9,512 nt of DNA from Blastocatellia bacterium (GTDB taxonomy: Bacteria; Acidobacteriota; Blastocatellia; Pyrinomonadales; Pyrinomonadaceae): contig JACDAK010000235.1 of NCBI GenBank assembly GCA_013695495.1, positions 1 to 9,512 of the forward strand, read 5' to 3'. Below are positions 1 through 6,554 of the stretch, in pieces. A program made the translations under genes and the position numbers. Below the pieces are notes generated by a model, which worked only from the letters and a program-made list of their open reading frames with translations, was not told where the DNA came from and searched no databases. Within the stretch, counting starts at the first letter, position 1. Every line of letters starts with the position of its first letter.

Positions 1-537
1 CGTGCCGATCGCGAATGAATCAAGCCGCACCCTTGCCGACGCCATAATGAAATTGGTCAACGCGAACGGGGTTATTATCGACGCCCGCACCAGAAAGATG
101 ATAACCGTTGTCCGCCGCCAACTCCGCTTCGCCAGTTCCTTGTAGATCGCGTCGGCCTTCGGGTGCTTTCCTGCAACATCGGGAAGTTTGTCACCCATGA
201 TGCGCGAGTGGATGAGGAAAGAAATGACGGCCGATCCGAGAACCCCGGCCATCAGCACCGCAAACCCCGCATAGAGCCCAAACGCCCAGCCGCCGACTAT
301 TCCAATAACGTTCGTCGGCAAGAGCGCCAACCCGCAAAGCACGAGCACGCCCAACAGATAAAGAGGCATGCCGATCTCAGAATTAGCACGCAGCCAGTTG
401 CTCAACGGATAAGCGACAGTGAGCAACACCGCGGCACCCGCCATCGGCAGAAACACTGTGACGAGCGCTATCGGCGTCAGCTTTCCCAGCTCTTGCAAAC
501 GCTCTCTTATGGTTTCGAAATACGTCCTAAGCTTCAT
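1..537 (-). CDS. TVP38/TMEM64 (VTT domain) family membrane protein, 3' end outside window
   Basis: This is the first 179 codons of an integral membrane protein; no stop is reached before the window edge. Translation from the ATG at 537-535 gives a short charged amphipathic N-terminus (MKLRTYFETIRERLQELGK). A hydrophobic helix at about residues 22-43 and a second at about 59-76 follow. Next comes the hallmark of the VTT/SNARE-associated family: a G-rich re-entrant stretch (GGWAFGLYAG, 82-91) leading into a helix that ends near SR at 111-112. The later LVRASIITPFALTN segment (149-162) and the FAIGT at the edge match the second half of the domain. Family members act in membrane lipid handling, and bacterial ones are mostly uncharacterised. 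The ATG shares its A with the cinA stop codon (TGATG) and has no clear ribosome binding site, so translational coupling to cinA is likely. The family call is firm; the substrate is unknown. Confidence 0.85.
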   Translation of the reverse strand, partial: MKLRTYFETIRERLQELGKLTPIALVTVFLPMAGAAVLLTVAYPLSNWLRANSEIGMPLYLLGVLVLCGLALLPTNVIGIVGGWAFGLYAGFAVLMAGVLGSAVISFLIHSRIMGDKLPDVAGKHPKADAIYKELAKRSWRRTTVIIFLVRASIITPFALTNFIMASARVRLDSFAIGT

Positions 538-1778
538 CAGGCTTTGAGCAGCTGCCGCCGCAGATAGTCCAACGCGGCCGAACTTGCCCGCCACCTTATC
601 AAATACCTGTCACCGGGTAGCAGAAGTTTAAAGCTCCGAACGCCGCGTTCGCCCGCGTACCCGATCCAAACCGTGCCCACCGGCTTTTCTTCGCTTCCGC
701 CCCCGGGGCCTGCGATGCCGGTTATCGATACCGCATGATCGCTAGCGGTTCGTTCGCGCATACCCCGAGCCATCGCTTCCGCAGCTTCGCCGCTCACGGC
801 ACCGTGCCGCTCAAGCGTCCCCGGCGACAGATTAAGGGTGCGCATCTTTGCTTCGTTCGCATACGTCACCGCCCCCTCCAAAAAATAAGCTGACGAACCC
901 GGCACCTCCGTGATCCGTCTGGCAACCATCCCGCCGGTGCAGCTTTCGGCGAGCGAGAGGGTTTCACTACGCGAGCGCAGGAGTTTTCCCAAGACCTCTT
1001 CCAGCGATTCGCCTTGCGTTGAAAAGACGGCCGGTCCGAGGGCAGCGGCGATCTTGCCGGCGGCGTTCTCAAGAATTGCGTCGGCTTTCTGCTCAGTTTC
1101 AGCACGCGCCGCAAGCCGCACCTCGACCTCGCTTTTGTTGAAAAGGATCGAGGTCTCAAGCCCTTCGATCGAGCGATATATGTCAGCGATGGCGGCATCA
1201 ACGGCTGATTCGCCCATCCCGGAGACTTTGATAATGCGACGCCGGGCGATCACGGCACCGGGCCTGTCCAAAAGGTGCGGGAAGACGTGGTCGTCGAACA
1301 TCGGTTTCAGCTCACGGGGCGGTCCAGGCAGGATTACGATCGTCTTCCCATTCGACTCGAACAGCATGCCCACCGCCGAGCCATTCGGGTTAGGGAGAAC
1401 ACGCGAACCTTCAATGATAAAGGCTTGCCGTTTGTTTATCTCGGGCATTTCGCGGCCCCAGCGGCGAAAACGTTCACGCAGATCGGCTTCTATCTCGTCG
1501 CGATATTCCAACTCTCGATCGAGTGCCCTTGCTGCGACGCGACGCGTTATGTCGTCCTCGGTCGGCCCGAGCCCGCCGGTCATTACGACAACCTCGCAGC
1601 GCTTCAGTGCGTGTCGTATGGCTTCCTCGAGACGTGCCTCGTCGTCGCCGACCACCGTTTTGAGCATCACATCGATGCCGACGGCGTTAAGACGCTCGGT
1701 CAGCCACAGGCTGTTGGTGTCGATCTTGTCCGGGGTCAGCAATTCTGAACCGACCGCGATGATCTCGGCTGTCAGCAT
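537..1778 (-). CDS. cinA: CinA-like protein: MoCF domain plus nicotinamide-nucleotide amidase (PncC) domain
   Basis: A 413-residue two-domain cytoplasmic protein of the usual length for full CinA. The N-terminal MoaB/MogA-like domain (about 1-170) carries TGGLGPTEDD (67-76), NPNGSAVGM (130-138) and PGPP (151-154), features of the COG1058 ADP-ribose pyrophosphatase-type domain. A middle region (about 180-255) links it to the C-terminal PncC amidase domain (about 260-410). That domain shows LAESCTGG (276-283) and the glycine-rich TGIAGPGGGS (353-362) followed by KPVGTVWIG. The family hydrolyses nicotinamide mononucleotide to NaMN in pyridine nucleotide salvage; the name comes from competence induction in some species. 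It starts at ATG 1778, three bases after the asparaginase stop, and its TGA overlaps the ATG of the VTT gene, so it is an internal gene of a co-transcribed run. No defect is visible. Confidence 0.96.
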   Translation of the reverse strand: MLTAEIIAVGSELLTPDKIDTNSLWLTERLNAVGIDVMLKTVVGDDEARLEEAIRHALKRCEVVVMTGGLGPTEDDITRRVAARALDRELEYRDEIEADLRERFRRWGREMPEINKRQAFIIEGSRVLPNPNGSAVGMLFESNGKTIVILPGPPRELKPMFDDHVFPHLLDRPGAVIARRRIIKVSGMGESAVDAAIADIYRSIEGLETSILFNKSEVEVRLAARAETEQKADAILENAAGKIAAALGPAVFSTQGESLEEVLGKLLRSRSETLSLAESCTGGMVARRITEVPGSSAYFLEGAVTYANEAKMRTLNLSPGTLERHGAVSGEAAEAMARGMRERTASDHAVSITGIAGPGGGSEEKPVGTVWIGYAGERGVRSFKLLLPGDRYLIRWRASSAALDYLRRQLLKA

Positions 1779-1781
1779 CGT

Positions 1782-2834
1782 TTAATCAGCGTAGATCTCG
1801 ACGACCGGCCTGCCTTCGGCGTTAATGTAGGCCCGATACATCCCCTCCGAATTGAACGAAATTCCCATATTGCCGAACCGGTCGATCGCAATGATCCCGC
1901 CGTCGCCGCCAAGGTCCTGCAGCTTTTTATTAATGACCATGTCAGAAGCTTGCTGGATCGGCATCCCGCGATATTCCATCAGCGAACAGATATCCCGCGC
2001 GACCGTCAGCCGAATAAAGTACTCACCCCAACCGGTTGCCGAAACCGCACAGCTCGCGTTGTTCGCATATGTACCCGCGCCGATGATCGGGACATCGCCG
2101 ACGCGTCCGAAGCGTTTATTGGTCATACCGCCCGTCGATGTTCCTGCCGAGATATTTCCCTCTTTATCAAGAGCGACCGCACCCACGGTACCGAACCGGT
2201 TCTCCGGCTTGCCGTCCTCAATCGTATTTCCCTGCTCCTTCTCGCGTTTGAGAATACGCTGAAGGCCGTCCCAGCGATCCTGTGTCCAAAAATACTTCTC
2301 GTCGACGATCTCAAGCTTTTGCTCGGCAGCAAATTTCTCGGCGCCATCACCGATCATCATCACGTGCTCCGATTTCTCCATCACGGCGCGAGCAAGCGAG
2401 ATCGGATTCCTCACCCGCCGCAGCCCCGCGACCGCACCGGCGTTCTGCGTCTTACCGTCCATTATCGAAGCGTCCAGCTCGTTCTTGCCTTCGCTGGTGA
2501 ACACCGCCCCCTTCCCGGCGTTGAACAGCGGCGAATCTTCCATTATTCTGATCGCCGATTCGATCGCGTCGAGCCCCGAACGGCCCGCCTGCAATGCCTT
2601 GTAACCGGCCATAACAGCCTCTTCGAGCTTTGCACGGTACTCCTTTTCGCGTTCGGGCGAGAGCGACCCTCGGCGGATAACGCCAGCACCGCCGTGGATC
2701 ATAAACCCAAGCCGCGGATTCTGCGGGCCTTGTAGTTCCTTCATCTCACCAAAACTTGCCTTTTTTTGTCCGAGGGTGCCCAAAGGCATCACGACGAAGG
2801 CCGTTAGCAGAAACAAAGCGTAGATTTTTTTCAT
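1782..2834 (-). CDS. iaaA: Secreted isoaspartyl peptidase / plant-type L-asparaginase (Ntn-hydrolase, family T2)
   Basis: A 350-residue precursor that cleaves isoaspartyl (beta-aspartyl) dipeptides and asparagine. It is made as one chain that autocleaves before a catalytic threonine. That residue is T216 in GTVGAV (215-220), which would split it into an alpha part of about 190 residues and a beta part of 135. Other family signatures are HGGAG (47-51), NAGKGAVFT (105-113), LDASIMDG (120-127), GTSTGG (231-236) and the substrate-binding stretch RVGDVPIIGAGTYA (244-257). The family often has serine where V248 stands. Residues 1-22 (MKKIYALFLLTAF then VVMPLGTLG) look like a Sec signal peptide without a lipobox cysteine, so the enzyme probably acts outside the cytoplasm. 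A good Shine-Dalgarno (GGAG, 8-base spacing) supports the ATG at 2834. It lies 45 bases after the CruF-isomerase gene and 3 before cinA. No functional link to carotenoids is apparent. Confidence 0.94.
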   Translation of the reverse strand: MKKIYALFLLTAFVVMPLGTLGQKKASFGEMKELQGPQNPRLGFMIHGGAGVIRRGSLSPEREKEYRAKLEEAVMAGYKALQAGRSGLDAIESAIRIMEDSPLFNAGKGAVFTSEGKNELDASIMDGKTQNAGAVAGLRRVRNPISLARAVMEKSEHVMMIGDGAEKFAAEQKLEIVDEKYFWTQDRWDGLQRILKREKEQGNTIEDGKPENRFGTVGAVALDKEGNISAGTSTGGMTNKRFGRVGDVPIIGAGTYANNASCAVSATGWGEYFIRLTVARDICSLMEYRGMPIQQASDMVINKKLQDLGGDGGIIAIDRFGNMGISFNSEGMYRAYINAEGRPVVEIYAD

Positions 2835-2842
2835 TGAAATTG

Positions 2843-2846
2843 CTCC
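2843..2846 (-). promoter_or_regulatory. Shine-Dalgarno of the asparaginase gene
   Basis: GGAG on the minus strand, 8 bases before the ATG at 2834. It lies in the 45-base gap (2835-2879) after the CruF-isomerase stop. The same gap is A/T-rich (a run of six A on the minus strand) but shows no convincing promoter or terminator, so read-through from the upstream gene is likely. Confidence 0.7.
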
Positions 2847-2879
2847 GAGAATTTTTTCTTAGCTTAGCATAGATGGAGT

Positions 2880-4208
2880 TCAGTGCGATGGCAGCGCAAT
2901 GCCAAGTTCCTGCAGCTTGGCGCGAAGCAGCCCGCCGCGTTCTAATTCCTCAGCTTCCAGCACCGCCCATGGCGAAATACCCGATGCCGGGTCGCGAACC
3001 ATCGCGAGAAACACGTCCCATTTTACCCACGTGGTCTCAGCAACCTCATCAGGCGCAGGTGCGAGGTCGCCGTCAACAACACCAACATAAACGGGGCAGA
3101 TCTCGTTCTCAACGATCCCGTTCAGCTCGGCGCGATATCGAAAATCCGGCAACGCCAGAACGATTCGCAGACTCTTCATACCGAGCTCATCCTTGACCCG
3201 CCGCCTCACCGCCGACTCAGTCGACTCATGCAGCATCGGATGCCCGCAACAAGAATTTGACCAAACACCGGGCCAGGTTTTTTTCGAATGTGCACGCTGC
3301 TGCAGAAGAAGCTCGCCTTGTTCATTGAACAAGAAAATGGAGAAAGCACGATGCAGAGCGGTTTCGCTGTGATGTGCTGCGAGCTTTCGTTCCGTGCCGA
3401 TAGGGCGGTCGTCGTTATCAACATAAACCACGATGTCGTTGAACGCGTAAAAATTTGTGCGATAGATCAGCACTAGGGCTACAACTATTGCAACACCAAT
3501 GCACGCCGCAATCCACAGCCCGCCGAAAAGCGCGATCATCGTCCAGAAAAGCACGATGGCAAGCGCACTGCTCGTCAGCTGAACCGGTACCGGCAGAAGC
3601 GGCCGGACGATAGACCCGAACCCCTCAATGAGGGCAAGTCCGATCGCACCCGTAAGAAGCCAGCCCGCGAAATTTGACATCGGCACACCGTAGAATACGC
3701 CACCCTCAGGGTACTGCCAGAAGTTGATATAAACGGCGCCGGGATCAAGTACGAGATCAAATAAGGTTAGCAAGAGCGTCCCTACAGCTATGCGTACTAG
3801 CACGTTAGACGCAAATTGCGCGGCGACTGCCCATGCTCCGATTGCCAACGGTGTCCACGCGAACGCTACCGTCCACGGAACGTAGCCAAAGAGTTTGAAT
3901 CCAAGATGTTCCGAATAATCGAAATGGCCATAGGGGAAGCCAGTGATTATGGCTACTGTTTCGATAACAAGGGCGTAGATCCCGAGCACCGCGAACAGTC
4001 CGATGGCTGCACGAGTCCCAATCCAGTACGTCGTCGCCCAAAAAGCCGGGGCGGCAAATAGCAGCACGTTGAACGCCGATACATAATGCGACCCCGGCGG
4101 CAACTCGACGTTGACCATAAAGAACGCGGCTATGACCGATATTACGGCGATCGCTGCAAAGACATAAGCTTGTTTTCTGAGGTCGTTCACTAAGCTATAC
4201 TCGTCCAA
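2880..4208 (-). CDS. cruF-idi: Fusion: CruF-type carotenoid hydratase membrane domain + type I IPP isomerase (Nudix)
   Basis: A 442-residue two-part protein. Residues about 14-252 form a polytopic membrane domain of the CruF / bisanhydrobacterioruberin hydratase family (DUF422). Marker segments are YGHFDYSEHLGF (93-104), VPWTVAFAW (110-118), DLVLDPGAVYINFW (151-164) and GVFYGVPMSNFAGW (170-183). After a short junction (about 252-258) comes a complete type I isopentenyl-diphosphate isomerase. Compared from memory with the E. coli enzyme, every key position is kept: H279 and H286 (metal), C321 in CCGHP (catalytic), H323, E341 in the Nudix helix (DELG), E367 and E369 in VENEICP, and W414 in SPW. 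The reading frame is continuous, with no internal stop. The first domain would hydrate acyclic carotenoid ends; the second interconverts IPP and DMAPP. The start is uncertain: TTG at 4208 (used here), GTG at 4190, or ATG at 4118, which would cut off the first predicted helix. The gene heads the run ending in the VTT gene. Confidence 0.92.
   Translation of the reverse strand: MDEYSLVNDLRKQAYVFAAIAVISVIAAFFMVNVELPPGSHYVSAFNVLLFAAPAFWATTYWIGTRAAIGLFAVLGIYALVIETVAIITGFPYGHFDYSEHLGFKLFGYVPWTVAFAWTPLAIGAWAVAAQFASNVLVRIAVGTLLLTLFDLVLDPGAVYINFWQYPEGGVFYGVPMSNFAGWLLTGAIGLALIEGFGSIVRPLLPVPVQLTSSALAIVLFWTMIALFGGLWIAACIGVAIVVALVLIYRTNFYAFNDIVVYVDNDDRPIGTERKLAAHHSETALHRAFSIFLFNEQGELLLQQRAHSKKTWPGVWSNSCCGHPMLHESTESAVRRRVKDELGMKSLRIVLALPDFRYRAELNGIVENEICPVYVGVVDGDLAPAPDEVAETTWVKWDVFLAMVRDPASGISPWAVLEAEELERGGLLRAKLQELGIALPSH
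4196..4201 (+). promoter_or_regulatory. Candidate -10 element for a leaderless lycopene elongase transcript
   Basis: TATACT matches the bacterial -10 consensus at five of six positions and ends 7 bases before the A of the elongase ATG at 4209. Transcription would therefore begin at or within a base of the start codon, giving a leaderless mRNA. In agreement, no Shine-Dalgarno is seen at normal spacing. A -35 is not clear: TTGTTT at 4170-4175 lies 20 bases away, which is too long. The element is inside the N-terminal codons of the opposing CruF-isomerase gene if that gene starts at TTG 4208. Confidence 0.45.
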
Positions 4209-5063
4209 ATGCCGCAGTTACCGTTTCTCATTGCCATCAGCCGTCCCCGGTTTTGGATCTACTTGTTCGGCCCATTTTTGGTCGGGGCCGCTGCCGCCGC
4301 ATCTGCGGTCACGGAGTTCTATTCGATCGAATTTGTTCTGTTCGCTATTTGCTTCTCTTTTCCCGCAAATCTGCTTGTTTATGGCATCAACGACATTTTT
4401 GATTACGAGACCGACAGGCTCAATCCGAAGAAAGCGGGTTATGAGCTACTGGTCACCCCCGACCGGCGAAAGGTGCTTTTCGCAGCGATCGCGTTGGTAA
4501 ACGTGCCGTTTCTGATCGCCGCTTTCTACTTCTCAGCACTAGCTGGTGCCGTGATGCTCAGCTTTTGGTTCCTCTCGATCTTCTACTCCGCCCCGCCGAT
4601 ACGGGCGAAGGCGATACCGATCTTAGATTCTACGTTCAACTTCCTTTATATAATGCCGGGCGTTTTTGCATTCGTTCTTTTCAGCAACTCATTACCCGCT
4701 CTCGATCTAATCATCGCGGCCGGGCTGTGGACGATGGCGATGCACGCTTTCTCCGCCGTTCCCGATATCGAACCCGACCGTTCTGCAGGCGTAGCTACCA
4801 TCGCAACTCTACTCGGCAGAAATAAAACGATCGTCTTCTGCCTCTCCCTCTACATTGCCGCGGCCGCACTCGCGTTTCCATACCTTGGACCGGTCGCACT
4901 CACGCTCGGGATAGCTTACGCAGCAATGATGTTCTTTGCACTGTTCCGCCGCAGCAGCAGTTCCCTGTTCAATATTTACCGCGCATTCCCGCTCGTCAAC
5001 GCAGCCGCCGGATTTGTTCTATTCTGGGCCGCGGTCTACCTCAACCCCTTTCTATATAGATGA
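4209..5063 (+). CDS. lyeJ: UbiA-family prenyltransferase, probable lycopene elongase
   Basis: A 284-residue polytopic membrane prenyltransferase, the only plus-strand gene. It opens with SRPRFWIYLFGPFLVG (11-26). The first aspartate-rich motif is NDIFDYETDR (61-70) and the second is DIEPDRSAGVAT (186-197); these bind Mg and the allylic diphosphate. Between them, YSAPPIRAKA (126-135) and FNFLYIMPG (143-151) resemble the lycopene elongase branch of the UbiA family more than menaquinone, heme O or chlorophyll enzymes. The branch (haloarchaeal LyeJ, actinobacterial CrtEb) adds C5 units from DMAPP to the ends of lycopene, giving acyclic C50 carotenoids. The neighbours fit this role: CrtB and CrtI supply lycopene, CruF acts on the product and the fused isomerase makes DMAPP. 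Its ATG abuts the opposing gene's first possible start, and its last 12 bases overlap the end of crtI. The specific substrate is inferred from branch-like motifs and context. Confidence 0.88.
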   Translation: MPQLPFLIAISRPRFWIYLFGPFLVGAAAAASAVTEFYSIEFVLFAICFSFPANLLVYGINDIFDYETDRLNPKKAGYELLVTPDRRKVLFAAIALVNVPFLIAAFYFSALAGAVMLSFWFLSIFYSAPPIRAKAIPILDSTFNFLYIMPGVFAFVLFSNSLPALDLIIAAGLWTMAMHAFSAVPDIEPDRSAGVATIATLLGRNKTIVFCLSLYIAAAALAFPYLGPVALTLGIAYAAMMFFALFRRSSSSLFNIYRAFPLVNAAAGFVLFWAAVYLNPFLYR

Positions 5064-6554
5064 AAGCGGCTCGGCGGTCGTTATGCCGTGCACACGCTTA
5101 TATACCAGCTCCGCGCTGATCAAACAGATCTGCGTTCCGATACCCGGATTCGTACCCGCTCCAACGTAAAATAAGTTCTCAACCTTTTTTGACACATTCT
5201 TTGGCCGAAAGATCGCCGTTTGCCAAAGGGTGTGCGCCAGACCCAGCGCTGTTCCCTTAAGGCTGTTGTAGTCTGTAGCGAAATCATCGACGGTATAGAT
5301 CCGCCGATATTCGACCTTCTCTCGCAGGCCGGGAATTGCCATGTCCTTCTCGATCACTTCCAAAATACGGTCAGCGTACTGCTCCTTCGCTGCTTCGTCC
5401 ATCTCAAGCCCCGAAGCGATCGGCACTAGAACGAACAGATTCTCTTTGCCCTCGGGGGCGACTTCGTCATCGGTCACGCTGGGTGCGCAGACGTACAGCG
5501 ACGGCTCAAGCGGGAGTTTTGGATCCTTGTAAATGTCGTCGAAATTTTTCCGCCAATCTTGGCTGAAGAGCAGGTTATGATGAACGAGTTGCGGAAGCCG
5601 CTCGTTTACACCGAGATACATTATGAAGGCAGATGGCGCCATCGTCCGTTTGTTCCAGTATTTTTCCGAATAGGTCTGCCATTTCGCCTCGAGCATCCGC
5701 GTTTCGGTGAACCACATATCGGCGTTTGATATCACGATATCCGCCTCGATCCGCGTTCCATCCTGAAGCTCAACGCCCGTCGCCCGACCGCCTTCGACAT
5801 TGATCTTGGCCACCGCTGAATTTGTTCGCAGTTCGGCACCGTTCTTTTCGGCGATGCCAGCCAGTGCTTTGATCAGCTCGTAAAAACCGCCGCGAGGATA
5901 AAAAACCCCCTGATTAAAATCCATATGCGACATCAGGTTATAGAGCGCCGGTGCTTCATACGGCGAAGTGCCGAGAAACACCATCGTGTATTCCATCACC
6001 TGCTGCAGCTTTCGCGTTTTGAAAAACCGCGAAACAAAAGCGTGCATCTTCGAAAAGACCGAAAGCTTTTGCCCTTCCGTCATCACCCTTCGATTGAAAA
6101 AATCAAAAACCGTGTCGTAGTTCTTGTACATGAAATGCTGCGTCGCGACATCATATTGATACTCCGACTGTTTCAGATATTGCCGCAGCTTTCCGCCTGC
6201 CCCGGGCTCGATCGATTCGAATAGAGCAGCATCAGTCTCGATATCCGAAGTTATCTCAAGTTGTTGCGGATCGTTGCGGAAAAAGATGCGGTACGACGGG
6301 TCAAGCCGGATCAGGTCGAGGTGATCCTCGACCTTTTCGCCTACCAGCTCGAAATAGTGTTCGAACAGGTCGGGTGCCAAATACCACGACGGGCCCATGT
6401 CAAACCTGAACCCGTCTGCTTCGAAGATGTTCGCTCTGCCGCCAAGCGTCGCATTTTTCTCAAGCACGGTGACGTCGTAACCCTTTTTTGCGAAAAGGCC
6501 GGCCGTACCTAGCCCGCCGATGCCGGCGCCGATCACAACGACCTTTTTATTCAT
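5052..6554 (-). CDS. crtI: Phytoene desaturase (CrtI-type FAD oxidoreductase)
   Basis: A 500-residue flavoprotein of normal CrtI length. The N-terminal Rossmann FAD/NAD motif is GAGIGG (9-14), followed by VLEKNATLGGRA (30-41) and DGFRFDMGPSW (47-57), all typical of carotenoid desaturases. A central YPRGGFYELIKAL (219-231) and ISNADMWF (275-282) fit the family. The C-terminal flavin motif is LFYVGAGTNPGIG (461-473). CrtI enzymes introduce conjugated double bases of unsaturation into phytoene, usually up to lycopene. Because it is co-transcribed with crtB (its ATG lies 8 bases inside crtB), phytoene is the most likely substrate. A related activity, 3,4-desaturation (CrtD), cannot be excluded from sequence alone and could be a second role, since no other desaturase is in the window. 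Its stop is inside the end of the convergent elongase gene, and no terminator hairpin was found there. Confidence 0.93.
   Translation of the reverse strand: MNKKVVVIGAGIGGLGTAGLFAKKGYDVTVLEKNATLGGRANIFEADGFRFDMGPSWYLAPDLFEHYFELVGEKVEDHLDLIRLDPSYRIFFRNDPQQLEITSDIETDAALFESIEPGAGGKLRQYLKQSEYQYDVATQHFMYKNYDTVFDFFNRRVMTEGQKLSVFSKMHAFVSRFFKTRKLQQVMEYTMVFLGTSPYEAPALYNLMSHMDFNQGVFYPRGGFYELIKALAGIAEKNGAELRTNSAVAKINVEGGRATGVELQDGTRIEADIVISNADMWFTETRMLEAKWQTYSEKYWNKRTMAPSAFIMYLGVNERLPQLVHHNLLFSQDWRKNFDDIYKDPKLPLEPSLYVCAPSVTDDEVAPEGKENLFVLVPIASGLEMDEAAKEQYADRILEVIEKDMAIPGLREKVEYRRIYTVDDFATDYNSLKGTALGLAHTLWQTAIFRPKNVSKKVENLFYVGAGTNPGIGTQICLISAELVYKRVHGITTAEPLSSI

Noticed and set aside
163..567. Plus-strand open frame of 134 codons at the left end
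   Set aside because: The product is very polar and motif-free. The minus strand here reads as a VTT-family membrane protein, continuous from 537 to the edge.
910..1785. Plus-strand open frame of 291 codons opposite cinA
   Set aside because: It is composed mainly of S, R, A and P with no recognisable domain, and it lies wholly against the well-supported cinA frame.
1950..2735. Plus-strand open frame of 261 codons opposite the asparaginase gene
   Set aside because: It is arginine- and histidine-rich without motifs and antisense to a complete Ntn-hydrolase.
2755..2770. Run of seven A on the minus strand in the asparaginase gene as a possible frameshift site
   Set aside because: The frame is intact through it (GQKKAS, just after the signal peptide) and the downstream motifs are all in the same frame.
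5064..5100. Possible terminator hairpin after the elongase stop (CGGC ... GCCG)
   Set aside because: The stem is only four base pairs, the segment codes for the CrtI C-terminus, and no T-run follows.
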